DNA of 64,000 bases from Cellulosimicrobium arenosum (GCF_014837295.1 NZ_JACYHB010000011.1:62001-126000), one strand, 5' to 3'. Positions 1 through 9,518 are shown, numbered from the stretch's first letter. Numbers and translations: made by a program. Notes: generated from the letters alone by a model not told the origin.

Positions 1-1
1 G

Positions 2-169
2 ATCATGGCCGTGCAGCACCGCGAGCTGCCGCTCCACGGCGTCCAGTTCCACCCCGAGTCCGTGCTCACCGAGGGTGGGCACCGGCTGCTCGCCAACTGG
101 CTCGAGGCCTGCGGCCTCGAAGGGGCCGTCGAGCGTTCGGCGGGCATGGCTCCCCTCGTGCGCCAGTAG
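2..169 (+). CDS. Class I glutamine amidotransferase, C-terminal part (anthranilate/aminodeoxychorismate synthase component II)
   Basis: Only the last 55 codons are in the window; the gene is open at the left edge and ends at TAG 167-169. The visible peptide contains VQFHPES, the conserved strand of TrpG/PabA-type amidotransferases that carries the catalytic His and Glu of the Cys-His-Glu triad. The protein would supply ammonia from glutamine to a chorismate-using partner. In many actinobacteria a trpG/pabA-type gene sits exactly here, converging on pknB, which supports the call. I cannot tell TrpG from PabA because the rest of the protein and its partner are outside the window. The tail after the motif (ending PLVRQ) is not conserved in the family. 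Confidence 0.85.
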   Translation: MMAVQHRELPLHGVQFHPESVLTEGGHRLLANWLEACGLEGAVERSAGMAPLVRQ

Positions 170-179
170 GCGGACCCGC

Positions 180-236
180 ACGCCCCACGATCAGCTCCAC
201 GCCCCACGATCAGCTCCACGCCCCACGATCAGCCCA
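180..236. repeat. Three tandem copies of a 19-bp unit between convergent genes
   Basis: The unit ACGCCCCACGATCAGCTCC occurs at 180-198 and 199-217, and a third copy with a changed last two bases is at 218-236. It fills the gap between the 3' end of the amidotransferase gene and the 3' end of pknB. No clear stem-loop terminator is visible here. Function unknown; a local slippage array is the simplest reading. Confidence 0.8.
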
Positions 237-256
237 GGGGCGTCCGAGACGCGGCG

Positions 257-2299
257 TCAGCCGTTGCCCCCTCCGTTGCCGCCGCCGCCGTTCCCCCCGC
301 CGTTCCCCCCGCCGTCGTCGTCTCCGTCGTCGTCGCCGGGCGCGGGCCCGGTCGACACGATGAGCGAGACGGGCGACCCGACCTCGAGCTCGGCGCCGCC
401 GCCCGGGTCCGACCCGATGACGACGCCGGCCGGCCACTCGTCGGAGGGCTGTGTCTGGCGCGTGCCCTCCGTGAGGTTCGCGCCGCCGAGCATCTGCTTC
501 GCCTGGTCCTCGGTCTTCCCGACGAGGTCGGACGGGACGTTGGTCGTCTCGACGGCCGGTGGGATGGCGACATCGATCGCGACGCTCGACCCCTGCGCGA
601 CCTTCCCGGCCTCCGGCCGTTGCGCGATGACCGTGCCCTCGTCCTCGTCCGACTCGACCTCCTTGACGTCCGCGGTCAGCCCGAGGTCCGAGATCTGGCC
701 CTCGGCGTCCTCACGCGTGGATCCCACCAGGTCGGGCAGGGACACGTTCCCGGACGACACGAAGAGCGTCACGGTCGACCCGGTGCTGACGCTCTCGTCC
801 GCGGCCGGCTCGGTCTTCGTCACGAGGTCCTGCTCGACGTCGACGGAGTCCTCGCGCTCGACGTTGCCGGCGGTCAGGTCCAGCTCCTCGAGCGCCGCCC
901 GTGCCTCTTCCTGCGTCTTGCCCTGCAGGTCGGGGACCCGGACCGAGTCCGGTCCGCCGGAGAAGTAGACCGACACCGTGGACTCGAGCTCGGCCTCCTC
1001 ACCGCCCTCCGGGCTCTGCCGCGTGAACGTGTCCTCGGGCTGGTCGGAGTCGGGGTCGACGAGCTGCTCGTACTCGAAGCCCTCGGCCTCGATCTGCTGC
1101 TTCGCCTGCTCGGGCGTGACGTCGGCCGCGAGGGTCGGGACCGTGCCCGTCGTGGGCTCGTCCGGCTCCTGGTTCAGCAGGATCATGGCGATGATCGCCG
1201 CGATCGCGAGCACCGCGACCGCGATGAGGGTCCACATCAGGCCCTTGCGGCTCTTGCCCTGCTCCTCGTCCTCGCCGGGTTCCTCGCCCGGCGGGACGGC
1301 CGGGGCCGCCGTCGTCTCCCACGGGTTGGCCGGGCCCATCACCTGCGTGGCCTGGACCGCGGTCGGCTGCATGTCCGCCGCCGCGACGGCGCCCAGGCCG
1401 GCCGCGGCCATGGCGACACCGAGCGCCGGTGCGTTGACGTAGCCGCCGCGCACCGCGCTCTCGAGGTCGGCCCGGAACTCCGCGGCGTTGGAGTAGCGGT
1501 CCGTGCGGTCCTTCGCGAGGGCCTTGAGCGTGATGCGGTCGAGGACCTCGGGGACGTCGGGCGCGAGGGCGCTCGGCGTCGCGGGCGCCTCGCGCACGTG
1601 CTGGTAGGCGACCGCGACCGGGGAGTCCCCGATGAAAGGCGGCCGACCGGTGAGCAGCTCGTACAGCAGGCAGCCGGTCGAGTACAGGTCGCTGCGTGCG
1701 TCGACGGTCTCCCCGCGCGCCTGCTCGGGCGACAGGTACTGCGCGGTGCCGATCACGGCCTGGGTCTGCGTCATGGTCGCCGCGGAGTCCGCGACCGCCC
1801 GCGCGATGCCGAAGTCCATGACCTTGACAGCGCCCGTGGGGGTGATCATGACGTTCGCGGGCTTGATGTCGCGGTGCACGATCCCGGCGTGGTGCGAGTA
1901 CTCGAGCGCCGCAAGCACGCCCGCGGTGATCTCGACGGCCTCGTCGATCGGCACCGCCTGGCCGTCGCGCAGGATCTCGCGCACCGTGTGGCCCTCGACG
2001 TACTCCATGACGATGAACGGCACGTGCACGGGGGTGCCGGCCGCGTCGGTGTGCACGTCCTCGCCCGTGTCGTACACCGCGACGATCGCCGGGTGGTTCA
2101 GCGACGCCGCGGCCTGGGCCTCGCGCCGGAACCGGGCGAGGAACGACGGGTCGCGCGCGAGGTCCGAGCGCAGGATCTTGATCGCGACGGTGCGACCGAG
2201 ACGGGTGTCGTGACCGATGTGTACCTCGGCCATGCCACCACGGCCGATGAGGTCACCGACCTCGTAACGCCCGGAAAGCACTCGGGGAGCGTTGTCCAC
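257..2299 (-). CDS. pknB: Transmembrane Ser/Thr protein kinase with PASTA domains (PknB)
   Basis: The 680-residue protein has an N-terminal Hanks-type kinase domain (about 12-270) with the glycine loop GRGGMAEV, catalytic HRDIKPANV and DFGIA. A single membrane helix (about 353-376) is followed by four PASTA repeats (about 390-650) that in this family bind peptidoglycan fragments or lipid II outside the cell. The tail is a low-complexity Asp/Gly/Asn stretch. PknB phosphorylates cell-wall and division proteins and is reversed by the PstP phosphatase encoded in the same operon. It is the last gene of the minus-strand operon and starts 3 bp after the pknA stop. Kinase, helix and PASTA order match the family throughout; nothing is missing. 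Confidence 0.96.
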   Translation of the reverse strand: MDNAPRVLSGRYEVGDLIGRGGMAEVHIGHDTRLGRTVAIKILRSDLARDPSFLARFRREAQAAASLNHPAIVAVYDTGEDVHTDAAGTPVHVPFIVMEYVEGHTVREILRDGQAVPIDEAVEITAGVLAALEYSHHAGIVHRDIKPANVMITPTGAVKVMDFGIARAVADSAATMTQTQAVIGTAQYLSPEQARGETVDARSDLYSTGCLLYELLTGRPPFIGDSPVAVAYQHVREAPATPSALAPDVPEVLDRITLKALAKDRTDRYSNAAEFRADLESAVRGGYVNAPALGVAMAAAGLGAVAAADMQPTAVQATQVMGPANPWETTAAPAVPPGEEPGEDEEQGKSRKGLMWTLIAVAVLAIAAIIAMILLNQEPDEPTTGTVPTLAADVTPEQAKQQIEAEGFEYEQLVDPDSDQPEDTFTRQSPEGGEEAELESTVSVYFSGGPDSVRVPDLQGKTQEEARAALEELDLTAGNVEREDSVDVEQDLVTKTEPAADESVSTGSTVTLFVSSGNVSLPDLVGSTREDAEGQISDLGLTADVKEVESDEDEGTVIAQRPEAGKVAQGSSVAIDVAIPPAVETTNVPSDLVGKTEDQAKQMLGGANLTEGTRQTQPSDEWPAGVVIGSDPGGGAELEVGSPVSLIVSTGPAPGDDDGDDDGGGNGGGNGGGGNGGGNG

Positions 2300-2302
2300 A
2301 GC

Positions 2303-3967
2303 TCATTCGTCCTTCGGAATAGTCGGAACCGCACGCGCGTCCGCGCGCGGCACGTCTGGCGATATCATCCCATCCGCGTGCGCGTCCCCCGCCCACGCAG
2401 GCAACGATGTCGTCACGATCCCGGCTCCGTACGATGCGTCGGGAGCGGCCGAGAGGGCGGAGTCGGAGCCGCCGCGGGCCGTGAGGGTCGCGACGACGAG
2501 CACGACCAGCAGGCCGAGGAGCGCCACGAGTGGCCAGGTCAGGCCACGCGGGAGCCCGCCGAGCCCGCCGAGCCTGCGCCCCGTCGTGGTCGACGTGCGC
2601 CCGCCGTCCTGCCGGGCCCGCCCCGAACCGGCCTCCGCCCGGCGCCGCTCCGCGCGTGTCTTCGGGACCGCGGGGGCGGTCGTCGGGCCTCGTTCGCCCC
2701 TGGCTCCTGACGCCGGCCCGGCGCCGCGAGGTGCGGATCGGGCCGGCGCCGGGCGCCGGGTGCGCGACGGCCCGTGCATCTCCCGGCGCGGCGGATAGCT
2801 GCGCGGTCCCGCTGCGGAGCCGCTCTCGTCGTCCCCGTGCCGTTCGCCCGGGGTGGGACGTTCCCAGGGCAGCGCGGGGCCGTGGGTGGTCTCGTGCGGA
2901 GACGGCGGAGCCGAGGTCTCGTCCTCGTCCTCCTGCTCGGGCGTCGCGCGGACCGTGGTCGGGATGACGATCGGCGTGATGACGGGGGCGACGTCGTCGG
3001 CGGGACCCGGCCGGGCGTGCAGACCGGCCGGACCGGCCGCTCCGGCCGGACCGGGAGGTGCGGGAGGCGGTGGCGGGCTGCTCTCGGTGCGGGCCCGACG
3101 GGCGCGGCGACCGCCGACGGCGACCGTGGCGGACCACGGGTCGCTCGTCAGGCGCTCCGCGATGGTGTCGAGCACCTGCGCGAGCGCCGCTGCCGTGCGC
3201 GGGCGCTTCGTCGGGTCCTTCTCGAGCATCGCCATGATGAGCTCGGCGAGCTCGTGGTCCACGGAGGACGGCAGCGCGGGCACCTGCTCGTTCACGTGCG
3301 CGACGGCGATGTCCACCGGCGTGGAGCCCGTGAACGGGCGGTGCCCGACGACCGACTCGTACGCCACGATGCCGAGCGCGTAGACGTCCGAAGCACCCGT
3401 CGCAGCCTGACCGACGGCCTGCTCGGGCGACAGGTACTGGGCCGTGCCCATGACCATGCCCGTCGCGGTCATGGGGACCTGGTTCGCGGCGAGCGAGACC
3501 CCGAAGTCGGTGATCTTCACCGTCCCGGACCGGTCGATGAGGATGTTGCCCGGCTTGATGTCGCGGTGCACGACGCCCGCGACGTGCGCGGCGTGCAGAC
3601 CGCGTGCCGTCTGCGACAGCAGCGGCAGCAGCCGCGCGGGCGGCAGGACGGGCTCACGCTCGAGCAGGTCCGCCATGGGCTCGCCGAGCACGAGCTCCAT
3701 GACGAGGTAGCCGGAGCCCTGCCGCTCGCCGTAGTCGTACATCTGCGCGATGTTCGGGTGCGACAGCGCCGCGCTGTTCCGCGCCTCGGTGCGCAGCCGG
3801 TTGAGGAAGTCCTCGTTGCCCGCGTACTCGGCGCGCAGCACCTTGACCGCGACCTCGCGACCGAGCGCGTCGTCGGCCGCGACCCAGACCTCGCCCATGC
3901 CGCCCACGGCGATGCGGCGGACCAGGCGGTACCGGTCCCCCAGCGTCAGCCCCCTCACCGGCTTCAT
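2303..3967 (-). CDS. pknA: Ser/Thr protein kinase PknA
   Basis: Starting at the ATG that overlaps the pbpA stop (ATGA), the protein is 554 residues. The kinase domain lies at about 12-270, with GGMGEV in the glycine loop, HRDIKPGN in the catalytic loop, DFGVS in place of the more usual DFGIA, and the APE-region sequence SPEQ. A Pro/Arg-rich linker of about 200 residues leads to one membrane helix (about 474-498) and a short 56-residue extracellular tail without PASTA repeats, as is typical of PknA against PknB. The longer open frame upstream of the chosen start overlaps pbpA and is a shadow. The neighbours are those of the mycobacterial pknA-pknB operon. Confidence 0.94.
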   Translation of the reverse strand: MKPVRGLTLGDRYRLVRRIAVGGMGEVWVAADDALGREVAVKVLRAEYAGNEDFLNRLRTEARNSAALSHPNIAQMYDYGERQGSGYLVMELVLGEPMADLLEREPVLPPARLLPLLSQTARGLHAAHVAGVVHRDIKPGNILIDRSGTVKITDFGVSLAANQVPMTATGMVMGTAQYLSPEQAVGQAATGASDVYALGIVAYESVVGHRPFTGSTPVDIAVAHVNEQVPALPSSVDHELAELIMAMLEKDPTKRPRTAAALAQVLDTIAERLTSDPWSATVAVGGRRARRARTESSPPPPPAPPGPAGAAGPAGLHARPGPADDVAPVITPIVIPTTVRATPEQEDEDETSAPPSPHETTHGPALPWERPTPGERHGDDESGSAAGPRSYPPRREMHGPSRTRRPAPARSAPRGAGPASGARGERGPTTAPAVPKTRAERRRAEAGSGRARQDGGRTSTTTGRRLGGLGGLPRGLTWPLVALLGLLVVLVVATLTARGGSDSALSAAPDASYGAGIVTTSLPAWAGDAHADGMISPDVPRADARAVPTIPKDE

Positions 3968-5433
3968 CCGTTCAGCACCGCTTCCATGACGGCCTTCGCG
4001 ATGGGGGCGGCGACCGCACCCCCGGTGGCCTCGCTGCCGCTCGAGCCGCCGTTCTCGACGATCACCGCGACCGCGACCTGCGGGTCGTCCGCGGGGGCGA
4101 AGGACGTGAACCACGCGTGCGGCGCCTCCCCGGGCACGTTCTCTGCGGTGCCGGTCTTCCCAGCCACCTGTACACCAGGCATCTGAGCAGACGTACCAGA
4201 GCCGTTCTGGACCACGCCGAGCATCATCTGGGTGAGGTCCTCGGCCGTCGAGCTCGACACCGACGTGCGCAGCCGGCGGGGGTCGGTCTTGCGGACCACG
4301 TCGAGGTCGGGGTTGCGGACGGTCTCCACGGTGTACGGCGCCATCTGGACGCCGTCGTTCGCGATCGCCGCCGAGACCATCGCCATCTGGAGCGGGGTCG
4401 CACGCACCGCGCCCTGACCGATCCCGGCGCGCAGCGTGCCGCCCTCGTCGGACTCCTCGGTGTCGTTCGTGGGGAAGTGGCTCGCCGTCACGCGCATGGG
4501 GATCGTCAGGCCGTCGTCGTCGAACCCGAAGTCCTCGGCCTGGTCGCGCAGCGCGTCGTCGCCCAGCGTGACGCCCAGGTCCGCGAACGCGGTGTTGCAC
4601 GAGATGCGCAGCGCGTCCGCGAGCGTCATCTCACCCGACGGCGAGCAGCTGATGCCACCGAAGTTCTGCATCGACTGCGACGACTGCGGGTAGGGGATCG
4701 TGTCCGGCGCGGGGATCACCGTCTCCGGTGTGTAGTCCCCGCTCTCGAGCGCCGCGGCGGACGTCACGAGCTTGAACGTCGACCCCGGCGGGTACGTCTT
4801 GCCGCGGATCGCGCGGTTCGACATCGGGTCGCCGTCTGCGTTCGACAGCTCCTGGAACGCCGCGCTGGCCTCGCCGCTGTCGTGCGACGCGAGGGTGTTC
4901 GGGTCGTAGCTCGGCTTCGAGACCAGCGCGAGCACACGACCGGTCGCGGGCTCGATCGCGACGACCGCACCGCGCTGGTCCCCCAGCGCGTCCCACGCCG
5001 CCTGCTGCGCGGCGGGATCGATCGTCAGCTCGACCGACGCGCCCTGCGGCTGCTCGCCCGTGACGAGGCCGGTGAGCCGGTCGAGCCACAGCGAGCTCGC
5101 CTCGCCGCTGAGGTAGTCGTTCTCCGCCGACTCGATCTCCGACGTGCCGTTGACGACCGAGAAGTAGCCCGTGACCGGCGCGTACAGGGGGCCGTCGGTG
5201 TATGAGCGCTGGAAGCCGAACGGGTCGTCCACCGGAGCGGACGACGCGACCGCGTCGCCCGCCACGACGATCGGGCCGCGGTAGTTGTCGTACTCGCGGT
5301 AGATCGTCCGGACGTTGCGGGGGTCGTTGTCCAGCGTCTCCGCACGGAAGAACTGGATCCACGTCGTGGAGACCATGAGCGCGAGGAACATGACGAGCAC
5401 GACCGTCGCGACGCGACGCAAGGGGTGGTTCAC
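3964..5433 (-). CDS. pbpA: Class B penicillin-binding protein (PbpA)
   Basis: The gene starts at GTG 5431-5433, overlapping the rodA stop by 4 bp (GTGA), and gives 489 residues. An N-terminal membrane anchor (about 9-25) is followed by the dimerisation region and the transpeptidase domain. The active-site motifs are all present: STFK with the acyl-enzyme serine at 218, SCN at 278-280, and KTG at 426-428. It cross-links peptidoglycan with the partner SEDS glycosyltransferase encoded immediately upstream. In mycobacteria PbpA is needed for normal septation. The 4-bp overlaps on both sides imply translational coupling. Confidence 0.95.
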   Translation of the reverse strand: MNHPLRRVATVVLVMFLALMVSTTWIQFFRAETLDNDPRNVRTIYREYDNYRGPIVVAGDAVASSAPVDDPFGFQRSYTDGPLYAPVTGYFSVVNGTSEIESAENDYLSGEASSLWLDRLTGLVTGEQPQGASVELTIDPAAQQAAWDALGDQRGAVVAIEPATGRVLALVSKPSYDPNTLASHDSGEASAAFQELSNADGDPMSNRAIRGKTYPPGSTFKLVTSAAALESGDYTPETVIPAPDTIPYPQSSQSMQNFGGISCSPSGEMTLADALRISCNTAFADLGVTLGDDALRDQAEDFGFDDDGLTIPMRVTASHFPTNDTEESDEGGTLRAGIGQGAVRATPLQMAMVSAAIANDGVQMAPYTVETVRNPDLDVVRKTDPRRLRTSVSSSTAEDLTQMMLGVVQNGSGTSAQMPGVQVAGKTGTAENVPGEAPHAWFTSFAPADDPQVAVAVIVENGGSSGSEATGGAVAAPIAKAVMEAVLNG

Positions 5434-7007
5434 CGCGCACCCCCGGGCTGGTCGTCGTCGGACGGGCGGGCCACGACCTCGGTCGGCTGGTCGGTCGCGT
5501 GCCCGTGGCCCGTGTCCGTGCCTCCGCCGTCCACGGAACCGACACGTCCCCCGACGGCGGTGGGTGCGTCGTCGGGCATCGCCCCGGCGTGGACGGCGCC
5601 CCCGCCGGGGACCGCGACCGGCTCGTGCGCGCGGACTCCGCCGGGCGCTACCTGGCCGCGCACGGGCAGGGACGACGGGCGGCGGGCGTTGTCGGAGATG
5701 CGCAGCAGCAGGGCGACCACGATCCAGTTCGCCAGGAGGGACGAGCCGCCCTGCGCGATGAACGGCATGGTCAGGCCGGTGAGCGGGATGATGCGCGTGA
5801 TCCCGCCGACGACGACGAAGAGCTGCCACGCCATGACGAACGCGAGGCCGCCGGCGAGCAGCTTGCCGAACCCGTCGCGCACCGCGACCGCGGTCCGCAG
5901 GCCGCGCTCGACCAGGATGAGGTAGGCCAGCAGGATCGCGAGCAGGCCGGTCAGGCCCAGCTCCTCGCCGAGCGAGGCGTAGATGAAGTCCGACTGCGCG
6001 AACGGGACGAGTCGCGGGTAGCCCGCACCCCAGCCGGTGCCGAACAGGCCGCCGTTCGCGAGCCCGAACAGGCCGCCCACGAGCTGGCCTGAACCGCCGG
6101 GGTCGCGCCCGTAGACCTCCGCGTCGAACGGGTGCAGCCACACCTCGACGCGGGCCTCGACGTGCCCGAACATGACCGTCGCCGCGACCGCTCCGACCGC
6201 GAACAGCAGGAGGCCGATGACGACCCAGCTCACGCGCTCCGTCGCGATGTACAGCATCGCGACGAACAGGCCGAAGAACAGCAGCGAGGTGCCGAGGTCG
6301 CGCTCGAACACGAGGATCGCGAGGGACACGAGCCAGACGATGATGATCGGACCCAGGTCGCGCAGGCGGGGGAGCTGCAGCCCGAGGATCTTCGGACCGG
6401 CGAGCGCGAGGGTGTCCCGGTTCGTCACGAGGTACCCGGCGAAGAAGATCGCGAACGCGATCTTCGCGAACTCGGCGGGCTGGAGCGAGTAGCCGAAGAG
6501 GTTGATCCAGATCTCCGCGCCGTGGATGTTGACGCCCAGACCGGGAACCAGCGGGAGCGCGACGAGCACGATGCCCACCACCATCGCGGTGTACGTGTAC
6601 CGGCGCAGCAGCCGGTGGTCCCGCACGAGCCAGATCACGACGAACGCGACGACCATGCTGATCGCCGTGAACTGGAGCTGGCCCGGCGCGAGGTTCTGGT
6701 CGCCCCCGGTGACCTGGGACCCGAGGTCGAGCCGGTAGATCATGGCGAGGCCGATGCCGTTGAGCGCGATGACGACCGGCAGCATGACCTGGTCGGCGTA
6801 CGGCGCGAGGACCCGCAGCAGCACGTGGGCGGTGAGGCCGAACGCGGCGATCGCGCCCCCCACGAGGTAGAAGTGCTCGGGGAGCGCGTCCGTGAGCTGC
6901 AGGCCCACGACCGCGTACGCACCGATCCCGATCGCGAGCGCGAGGACGAGCAGGCCGAGCTCGGCCCCCCGTCGCGGCCGTCGTTCGTCGGTGTCCACCG
7001 TGGTCAT
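5430..7007 (-). CDS. rodA: SEDS-family peptidoglycan glycosyltransferase (RodA/FtsW type)
   Basis: From ATG 7005-7007 the protein has 525 residues and is almost entirely membrane-spanning, with about ten to twelve hydrophobic helices. Typical SEDS segments are visible: GAEIWINLFGYSLQPAEFAK, FERDLGTSLLFFG, and the C-terminal PFIAQGGSS. A hydrophilic Pro/Gly/Asp tail of about 85 residues follows the last helix. SEDS proteins polymerise lipid II into glycan strands, paired with a class B PBP; here that partner is the overlapping pbpA. The start overlaps the pstP stop by one base (TGATG). The RodA name rests on operon position; sequence alone does not separate RodA from FtsW securely. Confidence 0.93.
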   Translation of the reverse strand: MTTVDTDERRPRRGAELGLLVLALAIGIGAYAVVGLQLTDALPEHFYLVGGAIAAFGLTAHVLLRVLAPYADQVMLPVVIALNGIGLAMIYRLDLGSQVTGGDQNLAPGQLQFTAISMVVAFVVIWLVRDHRLLRRYTYTAMVVGIVLVALPLVPGLGVNIHGAEIWINLFGYSLQPAEFAKIAFAIFFAGYLVTNRDTLALAGPKILGLQLPRLRDLGPIIIVWLVSLAILVFERDLGTSLLFFGLFVAMLYIATERVSWVVIGLLLFAVGAVAATVMFGHVEARVEVWLHPFDAEVYGRDPGGSGQLVGGLFGLANGGLFGTGWGAGYPRLVPFAQSDFIYASLGEELGLTGLLAILLAYLILVERGLRTAVAVRDGFGKLLAGGLAFVMAWQLFVVVGGITRIIPLTGLTMPFIAQGGSSLLANWIVVALLLRISDNARRPSSLPVRGQVAPGGVRAHEPVAVPGGGAVHAGAMPDDAPTAVGGRVGSVDGGGTDTGHGHATDQPTEVVARPSDDDQPGGAR

Positions 7008-8296
7008 CAAGAGCTCTCGTCGTCGGCAGCGTCCGCGACGAGCCGCTCGGCCCGCGCCCGGGCGTCGTCGAGCGAGTCGGCGGGGATCGTCGTCTCGAGG
7101 CGGTCGACGACGTACCCGGGCAGGTCGTCGACGAGCGTGCCGGAGAGCTCGATCGGTGTCGAGAGCGTGACCGGTCCCGCGCTCTCGGGGATGCCTCGGA
7201 ACACGGCGACCTGGCCGTCGGACACGCCCACGTAGTACTGCTGCTGCGTCCACCGGTAGCCGGCCCACCCGGCCGCGCCGAGCCCGAGGACGATGAGCAG
7301 CACCGCGACGACGGTGACCCAGCGGCGTGGCGGACGCCCCGGCCGCACGTCGTCGTCGACTCCCCCGGCAACCGTCTCGTCCATGTCGCCGGGCTCCGTG
7401 CCGTCGGCGGAGCCGCCGGGGACCTCGTCCGTGCCCTCGCCGGGTTCGGGGGCGGACGCGCTCGCCGCCCCCGCCGCGACGGGGACCGTGGGCAGGTCGT
7501 GGTCGGTCGTCGCCGCGGACCCGACGATCTCGATCTCGACGGCCGGCTCCGCGCCGTCGGGCACCGCGTCGAGGTCCACGACGTCCGCCACTACGACGGT
7601 GACGTTGTCCGTGCTGCCGGCGTGCAGAGCGAGCCGCAGCAGGAGGTCGGCGCACTCGTCGACGTCCGGCGTGCCCGTCATGGTCTGGGCGATCGTGTCG
7701 GTGCCGACGAACCCGGAGAGCCCGTCCGAGCACAGCATCCAGCGGTCGCCGACCTTGGCCTCGCGGACCGACATGTCGGGGGTGAGATCGATGTCGAAGT
7801 CGCCGAGGACCCGCATGACGACGTTGCGCTGCGGGTGGGTGTCGGCCTCGTCCGGCGAGATGCGACCCGTGTCGACGAGGTGCTGGACGAACGTGTGGTC
7901 CGTCGTGACCTGGGCCAGCTCGCCGTCGTGCAGCAGGTACGCGCGAGAGTCGCCCAGGTGCGCCATCACGAGCGTGCTGCCCGTGCGCAGGATCGCCGTC
8001 ACCGTCGTCCCCATGCCGGCGAGCTGCGGGTCGGCCTCGCTGGCCCGGACCAGGTCCTGGCGGGCCTGGTCGATGGAGTGCTCGAGGTCGGTCAGGGCGT
8101 CGTCGGGACCGTGGTCGGTCGTGTCGAGCGGCGCGATCGCCGCGATCGCGAGCGAGGACGCGACGTCTCCCCCGGCGTGCCCGCCCATGCCGTCCGCGAC
8201 GACGAGCAGGTTGGGCCCGGCGTACCCGGAGTCCTGGTTGTTGGACCGCACGAGCCCGACGTCGGAGCGCGCGGCGTAGCGCAGGGCGATGTTCAC
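7007..8296 (-). CDS. pstP: PP2C-family Ser/Thr phosphatase PstP
   Basis: The 429-residue protein has an N-terminal PP2C domain (about 5-240) with the metal-binding motifs RSNNQD, VVADGMGGHAGG, GDSRAYL, LCSDGL and STDNVTVVV. A Pro/Glu/Gly-rich linker precedes one membrane helix (about 325-345, WVTVVAVLLIVLGLGAAGW) and an extracellular tail of about 85 residues. It is the only phosphatase of the operon and in the family reverses PknA/PknB phosphorylation. The gene begins 6 bp after fhaB ends and shares one base with the rodA start. Confidence 0.95.
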   Translation of the reverse strand: MNIALRYAARSDVGLVRSNNQDSGYAGPNLLVVADGMGGHAGGDVASSLAIAAIAPLDTTDHGPDDALTDLEHSIDQARQDLVRASEADPQLAGMGTTVTAILRTGSTLVMAHLGDSRAYLLHDGELAQVTTDHTFVQHLVDTGRISPDEADTHPQRNVVMRVLGDFDIDLTPDMSVREAKVGDRWMLCSDGLSGFVGTDTIAQTMTGTPDVDECADLLLRLALHAGSTDNVTVVVADVVDLDAVPDGAEPAVEIEIVGSAATTDHDLPTVPVAAGAASASAPEPGEGTDEVPGGSADGTEPGDMDETVAGGVDDDVRPGRPPRRWVTVVAVLLIVLGLGAAGWAGYRWTQQQYYVGVSDGQVAVFRGIPESAGPVTLSTPIELSGTLVDDLPGYVVDRLETTIPADSLDDARARAERLVADAADDESS

Positions 8297-8302
8297 GTGC
8301 GG

Positions 8303-8800
8303 CTACCTCTGCAGCTCGACGACGGACTGACCGATGCGGACCTGCGTGCCGGGACCGAGCGCGACCGCCTGGCCGATCCGCTGCTCGTCGACGTACGTGC
8401 CGTTCGTCGAGCCCAGGTCCTCGACGTACCAGCCGCCGTTCTGCGGGAAGATGCGGGCGTGCCGGGACGACGAGTAGTCGTCGTCCAGCACGAGCGTGCA
8501 GCTCGGGGCGCGGCCCATGAGGATGGCCGACCCGCCGAGCGGGATCGTCGTGCCCGTCAACGGCCCGGCGGTCACCACGAGCCGGGTGGGGCCGGCCGGC
8601 TGCTTGCCGCGCTGCGGCTCCGGGGCGGGACGCGGAGCCGGTGCCGGGGTCGCAGCGCCCTTGTCGGCCCGCTTGTCGCGACGCGACGCCGTGCGCGTCC
8701 CGTAGAGGTCACGGCGCAGCACCCCGATCGCCGAGAGCACGAACACCCACAGCAGCACCAGGTAGCCCAGCCGCAGCAGGGTGAACGTGAGATCGGTCAT
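8303..8800 (-). CDS. fhaB: FHA-domain protein FhaB (FipA)
   Basis: The protein has 165 residues. An N-terminal membrane helix (about 8-27) precedes a basic Pro/Ala-rich linker and a C-terminal forkhead-associated domain (about 75-160). The FHA signature residues are visible: GRAPSCTLVLDD, then SSRHARIF, and GSTNGTYV. FHA domains bind phosphothreonine; in mycobacteria FhaB/FipA is a PknA substrate linking kinase signalling to FtsZ and FtsQ. It sits 10 bp after fhaA, and length and layout match the family. Confidence 0.93.
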   Translation of the reverse strand: MTDLTFTLLRLGYLVLLWVFVLSAIGVLRRDLYGTRTASRRDKRADKGAATPAPAPRPAPEPQRGKQPAGPTRLVVTAGPLTGTTIPLGGSAILMGRAPSCTLVLDDDYSSSRHARIFPQNGGWYVEDLGSTNGTYVDEQRIGQAVALGPGTQVRIGQSVVELQR

Positions 8801-8810
8801 GCCGGCCGGA

Positions 8811-9518
8811 TCACCACTCCTCGTCGTTGGACGCCCCGGTCCAGAACATGATGCGTGTACGCCCGATGGTCAAGGAGTTCCCGTCCAGCAACGTCGCGGC
8901 CGGTACCTGGTGGCCCTCGACGAAGAGACCGTTCGTCGAGCCCATGTCGCTCGCGATCACGCCGTGCGCCGTCACGCGGATCTCCAGGTGGCGGCGCGAG
9001 ACGCCCGGGTCGTCGACGACGATGTCCGCCTCCGAGCCGCGGCCGATCACCGTGACCGGGCCCGTCAGGAGGTAGCGCTGGCCGTCGATGTCCACCAGCG
9101 GGTGCCGCGCGCTCGGGGCTGACGACGTCGCGGGGGCCACGTTGCCCCGCACGCTCGACGACCGGAGCTGGAAGCGGCCCACCGCGAGCGTGTCGACCTG
9201 CTCGAAGCTCACGCTCACCGGGCCGACGAACGCGTAGTGCTGCGACGCCGCGTACTGCGTGACGTTCGACGCGAGCTCGTCGGCGAGGGTCTCCGCACCC
9301 CACGCGTCGACCTGGCCGAAGTCGTCCGGCGACAGCTCGATCGTGAACTCGTTGGGGACGACCGTGCGGTCGCGGTCGACGACGGCGGCGCGGTCGTCGA
9401 CCTCGCGACGCAGCGCGCTCGCCAGCTCGACCGGCTTGACCTCGCTGCGACCGACCTTGGCGAACGCGTTGTTGACGACGCGCTCGACGCCCTTCTCGAA
9501 GCGGTCCAGGACTCCCAT
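8811..9518 (-). CDS. fhaA: DUF3662 and FHA domain protein FhaA
   Basis: The ATG at 9516-9518 is chosen because GGAGG lies just upstream on the coding strand (GAGGAGGTGGCATG); longer upstream frames run into non-coding DNA. The 235-residue protein has the DUF3662 domain at the N-terminus (about 1-115; begins MGVLDRFEKGVERVVNNAFA) and a C-terminal FHA domain (about 150-230; GRGSEADIVVDD, SRRHLEI, GSTNGL). In mycobacteria FhaA binds phosphorylated MviN and restrains peptidoglycan synthesis. The linker between the domains is short, so the protein is much smaller than the 500-residue mycobacterial FhaA. It is the first gene of the operon. Confidence 0.93.
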   Translation of the reverse strand: MGVLDRFEKGVERVVNNAFAKVGRSEVKPVELASALRREVDDRAAVVDRDRTVVPNEFTIELSPDDFGQVDAWGAETLADELASNVTQYAASQHYAFVGPVSVSFEQVDTLAVGRFQLRSSSVRGNVAPATSSAPSARHPLVDIDGQRYLLTGPVTVIGRGSEADIVVDDPGVSRRHLEIRVTAHGVIASDMGSTNGLFVEGHQVPAATLLDGNSLTIGRTRIMFWTGASNDEEW

